A stretch of DNA of 64,000 nt from Diplocloster agilis (GTDB lineage: Bacteria > Bacillota > Clostridia > Lachnospirales > Lachnospiraceae), in assembly GCF_019042275.1 (NCBI RefSeq), contig NZ_JAHQCW010000001.1, forward strand, positions 124,001 to 188,000. The letters are read 5' to 3'. A program made the translations under genes and the position numbers. Shown here in pieces: positions 61,624-64,000 of the stretch (its first letter is position 1; every line of letters starts with the position of its first letter). Under the pieces are notes generated by a model that was not told where the DNA came from, did not search any database, and saw nothing but the letters and a program-made list of their open reading frames with translations.

Positions 61624-61649
61624 GAGTCCCCGTTTGTCAGCGGGGACTC
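61624..61649 (-). terminator. Intercistronic stem-loop after the binding-protein gene
   Basis: GAGTCCCCG (61624-61632) with CGGGGACTC (61641-61649), perfect 9-bp stem, 8-nt loop, no T-run. Like 20888-20922 it follows a binding-protein gene and probably protects its 3' end or lowers read-through. Confidence 0.65.
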
Positions 61650-61660
61650 TATTCGTAATC

Positions 61661-63067
61661 TTACTGATTATCGACATCATCGATAATTGCGTTCATTTTT
61701 TCTTCCGCCCATGAGCAGATCTTCTCGGGTGTATCTTTATTTAATATGAGCATATCCAGCATGTCGTTGTAAATATAGCTGGAAACAATGAAGCTGGAGT
61801 ATTTGTTAGCTCCCCGTTCCATGCCCATTACGATGCCGTTTTTCCCTGCGTCCATAGCGACCTTGAAGATGTCGGCAAAAGGGGCGACCCGCTCCGAGCT
61901 CCAGTAGGTGTCTCCCTGTGTCGCAGTTTTATTTGCGGGGATATGTCCCAGCACAGAGCTTTTCGCGAATTCCATATAAACATCCGGTTCGTTCATATAT
62001 TTTATCAGTTCTTTTGTGGCTGCCAGCCGGTCCGGATCCGTAGAGGACACGGCGAATCCATAGAAGCCGGTGATCGCCTGATAATCCCCTTTATTCTGCG
62101 GTATCGGGAATGCCCCGTACAGATCAAGTTTGTCCTCGTTCGCTATCGTCCCGGCAAATGAAACCGAATCGATATGATGAGCCACACCGCCCTGGATTGC
62201 GATCAGCCTCACATCCGCCTGGGATTTGCCGTAGGAGCCGTTGGGGATCAAATCATACATCTTCTGTAAATACTGGAGTGTCTCCACGGTGTTCGAAGAA
62301 TTGACCACCACTTCCTGATTCTCGTTCAACAAAGCGGAATCGTTGACGGACATAAAGTTTACCATGGTATACGGTTCTCCCTTGCCGGCCAGCATATCGA
62401 AGCCGCTCACATCCGGTTCCTTATCCTGAATAGTTTTGGCATTCTGATACAGTTCGTCCCATGTCCCGGGAATCTCCAGATTATATTTCTCATATAAATC
62501 TTTTCTGTAAAAGACTACATGCGGAAAATAGGCGATAGGAACCAGGTAGGACTTATCACCGGTGCTGGTCCCCTTCAGGAAGGACTCTTCAAACTTATCC
62601 CGGCCTATGTCATCCAGAATATCATCTAACGGTGCCAAAGATCCCTGGCTGGCCCAAGATACGATAAATTTGTCAGAACCATACATAAAATCCGGAGCGC
62701 TGCCCGCAGCGACACTGGCCTGGAATTTGGTATCAATATCATTCCAGGGAACCATGACCCGTTCAATCTTTATATTGGGATGCCGCTCGGTGAAACCGTC
62801 AAATACAGCCTGTGTAGCTGCCTGCCATTCTTCTCTGGTATCGTTGTCCCAGAACTGCAGCGTGATCTCTTTATCTTCCCATCCTGTGCCATCCTGTTCC
62901 AGGTTCTGTCCCTCTTCCTGCTGCGTATCCTCCTGCTGTACCGGACTTTTTGTCTCCTCATTCATTCCGGCATCCTTGTCCTGTCCCGAAGAACATCCCG
63001 CCAATGAAGACGCGCAGAGAATAAGCGCCATGGAACTCCCCAATACTTTTTGAACCCATCGATTCAT
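61661..63067 (-). CDS. CUT1 extracellular sugar-binding lipoprotein
   Basis: 468 residues. Signal MNRWVQKVLGSSMALILCASSLAGC with lipobox LAGC; Gln/Glu-rich linker; family 1 binding fold (EITLQFWDNDTREEWQAATQAVFDGF, FQASVAAGSAPDFMYGSDKF, YLVPIAYFPHVVFYRKDLY, SVSFAGTIANEDKLDLYGAFPIP). AGGAGG before the ATG. First gene of the hexonate operon, so the imported ligand may be an oligo- or mono-uronate/hexonate. Confidence 0.92.
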   Translation of the reverse strand: MNRWVQKVLGSSMALILCASSLAGCSSGQDKDAGMNEETKSPVQQEDTQQEEGQNLEQDGTGWEDKEITLQFWDNDTREEWQAATQAVFDGFTERHPNIKIERVMVPWNDIDTKFQASVAAGSAPDFMYGSDKFIVSWASQGSLAPLDDILDDIGRDKFEESFLKGTSTGDKSYLVPIAYFPHVVFYRKDLYEKYNLEIPGTWDELYQNAKTIQDKEPDVSGFDMLAGKGEPYTMVNFMSVNDSALLNENQEVVVNSSNTVETLQYLQKMYDLIPNGSYGKSQADVRLIAIQGGVAHHIDSVSFAGTIANEDKLDLYGAFPIPQNKGDYQAITGFYGFAVSSTDPDRLAATKELIKYMNEPDVYMEFAKSSVLGHIPANKTATQGDTYWSSERVAPFADIFKVAMDAGKNGIVMGMERGANKYSSFIVSSYIYNDMLDMLILNKDTPEKICSWAEEKMNAIIDDVDNQ

Positions 63068-63157
63068 ACCTTTTCCTCCTTCTGGTAATTAATGGAATTT
63101 GTTTTCCGATTTTGCATTCACATTTCTGAATTCTCGGAATTGTTATTCTGTATTTAA

Positions 63158-63186
63158 ATTATAATTTTTATATTTATAATTGTCAA
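63158..63186 (-). promoter_or_regulatory. Promoter of the hexonate operon
   Basis: Perfect TTGACA (63181-63186), 17 nt, perfect TATAAT (63158-63163) on the minus strand, ~90 nt before the binding-protein ATG. A promoter this close to consensus needs strong negative control, which suits an IclR repressor. Confidence 0.8.
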
Positions 63187-63203
63187 TATCAAATTTAGAT
63201 TAT

Positions 63204-63226
63204 TTATTCTCAAATTTTGAGAATAA
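63204..63226. promoter_or_regulatory. 23-bp perfect palindrome, IclR operator candidate
   Basis: TTATTCTCAAA-T-TTTGAGAATAA, perfect with one central base. It lies between the two divergent promoters, 17 nt upstream of the hexonate -35 and 2 nt from the iclR -35, so it could regulate both. IclR proteins bind such A+T-rich palindromes. Confidence 0.75.
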
Positions 63227-63228
63227 TG

Positions 63229-63257
63229 TTGCATTAAATTAAATGTTATGATAAAAT
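63229..63257 (+). promoter_or_regulatory. Promoter of the iclR-like gene
   Basis: TTGCAT (63229-63234), 17 nt, TAAAAT (63252-63257), start near 63264, ~28 nt before the ATG. It abuts the palindrome, consistent with autoregulation. Confidence 0.5.
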
Positions 63258-63291
63258 TACGATAATCGAAAGAGCTACGGAGGAATCAAGC

Positions 63292-64000
63292 ATGAATACA
63301 ACTGATCTCAAAAAAGATAATGTGAATTTGGATACCGCCCCAAAGACTTCCTATGCCCCCAAAACCATCGGAAAGGTTTTGGCCGTCCTGGAATGTTTCT
63401 CGCTGGAACAGCCGGAATTGACTGCCGAACAGATAAAAGAAAAACTGGGACTTAGCACCAGCACGCTGTACCGCTATCTTCTATCCATGGAAGAAGAAGG
63501 GTATCTGTTGAAAAACACGGTAACCGGCAGGTATACCCTTGGCCTGCACATTATCGAGCTGGCCGGTATCGCTCTTAGTCAGATGGATCTTAGGCGTCAT
63601 GGCCAGATCGAGCTGGATCAACTCTCCTTAGAGATTGGCTTGAACACAAATCTGGGGGTACTTTATCAGGGTGATATCTTCCACATCGCCTTTTCGATCC
63701 CCCATGAAGTAGATAAAATGTATGCTGTACTGGGCCGGCGTACTGCCGCCCATGTCACTGCCATGGGAAAGGCGGTATATGCGAATATGCCGCAGGAAGT
63801 GGTCCGCGGCATCATTACCCAGTACGGCTGGCGTCCCTGCACAAAAAAATCGATTACAAATTTTCAGGACCTATTCGAAGAATTAAAAAAGACTAATCAG
63901 CGGGGATACAGTCTGGACTGTGAAGAAAACTCCGTCGGCAGCTGGTGTATCGGGGCGCCGGTGTTCAAATCGGGCGGCGAGGTGGTGGGAGCGCTTAGCG
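63292..64000 (+). CDS. IclR-family transcriptional regulator, cut by window edge
   Basis: First ~236 residues only. After a 26-residue lead, the winged HTH is IGKVLAVLECFSLEQPELTAEQIKEKLGLSTSTLYRYLLSMEEEGYL with the recognition helix in STSTLYRYL, then the effector-binding GAF-like domain (DQLSLEIGLNTNLGVLYQGDIFHIAFS, LGRRTAAHVTAMGKAVYA, the conserved GY(S)xDxEE in RGYSLDCEENSVG). GGAGG is 8 nt upstream of the ATG. Divergent from the hexonate operon, it is probably its repressor and answers to a keto-deoxy acid or pyruvate-like ligand. The C-terminal end is missing here. Confidence 0.9.
   Translation, partial: MNTTDLKKDNVNLDTAPKTSYAPKTIGKVLAVLECFSLEQPELTAEQIKEKLGLSTSTLYRYLLSMEEEGYLLKNTVTGRYTLGLHIIELAGIALSQMDLRRHGQIELDQLSLEIGLNTNLGVLYQGDIFHIAFSIPHEVDKMYAVLGRRTAAHVTAMGKAVYANMPQEVVRGIITQYGWRPCTKKSITNFQDLFEELKKTNQRGYSLDCEENSVGSWCIGAPVFKSGGEVVGALS

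Overview
The window looks like chromosome from a gut-type anaerobic Clostridium of the Lachnospiraceae kind. This is inferred from gene content, not from a marker gene: an oxygen-sensitive glycyl radical enzyme, many sugar ABC importers with lipoprotein binding proteins, YesM/YesN-type two-component systems, GH65/GH2/GH172 carbohydrate enzymes, AGGAGG-type ribosome sites and consensus TTGACA-N17-TATAAT promoters. No rRNA, tRNA, CRISPR array, prophage or intact transposase was seen. Almost all genes are on the minus strand, so most units read from high to low coordinate.

Layout. (1) 1-719: start of a second sensor kinase, cut by the window edge. (2) 769-10395: one minus-strand unit with a ribose-type (CUT2) importer, two tiny paralogous cysteine-motif proteins, a glycyl radical enzyme (GRE) of the eliminase type, a roughly 420-bp near-perfect inverted repeat, a G/U-rich leader and the GRE-activating enzyme. 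It reads as a dedicated uptake-and-cleavage system whose substrate is unknown. (3) 10396-11293: a spacer with a long REP-like hairpin and an unlisted type I toxin-antitoxin pair (31-aa holin-like toxin plus antisense RNA). (4) 11303-25712: a YesM/YesN sensor-regulator pair, then a CUT1 importer, a GH2 enzyme, a GH65 phosphorylase, a GH172 enzyme, beta-phosphoglucomutase and an MFS carrier, which suggests import and phosphorolytic breakdown of a glucose-containing oligosaccharide. (5) 25928-33714: envelope and accessory genes: a DUF4474 protein with a Pro/Cys tail, a large surface esterase with a 36-bp minisatellite, a PD-(D/E)XK nuclease-like gene with a 125-bp repeat on each side, a small coat-like protein and an M15 peptidase.

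(6) 33739-51346: an unusually long minus-strand unit of about 16 genes starting from one good promoter. It holds an Opp-type importer, a stand-alone truncated PTS enzyme I, a membrane protein, a fused PhzA/B-like double NTF2 protein, a small protein, an alpha/beta hydrolase, an MFS carrier, a metallo-beta-lactamase-fold hydrolase, a heterodimeric ABC exporter (one half frameshifted), a PH-like membrane protein and an FGGY kinase. I cannot assign a pathway, and it is one of the two best candidates for an undescribed system. (7) 51609-54929: LysR regulator, cytidylate-kinase-like protein and MATE exporter; the MATE leader carries two homologous 40-nt hairpins resembling a tandem regulatory RNA. 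(8) 55007-64000: a hexonate (galactonate-like) operon with CUT1 importer, enolase-superfamily dehydratase, DapA-family lyase, 2-keto-3-deoxygalactonokinase, KDPG-type aldolase and GldA-like dehydrogenase, divergent from an IclR regulator over a perfect 23-bp palindrome.

Starts were chosen by reading ribosome sites upstream, so several differ from the longest open frame. All functional calls come from reading motifs by eye; no database search was run.
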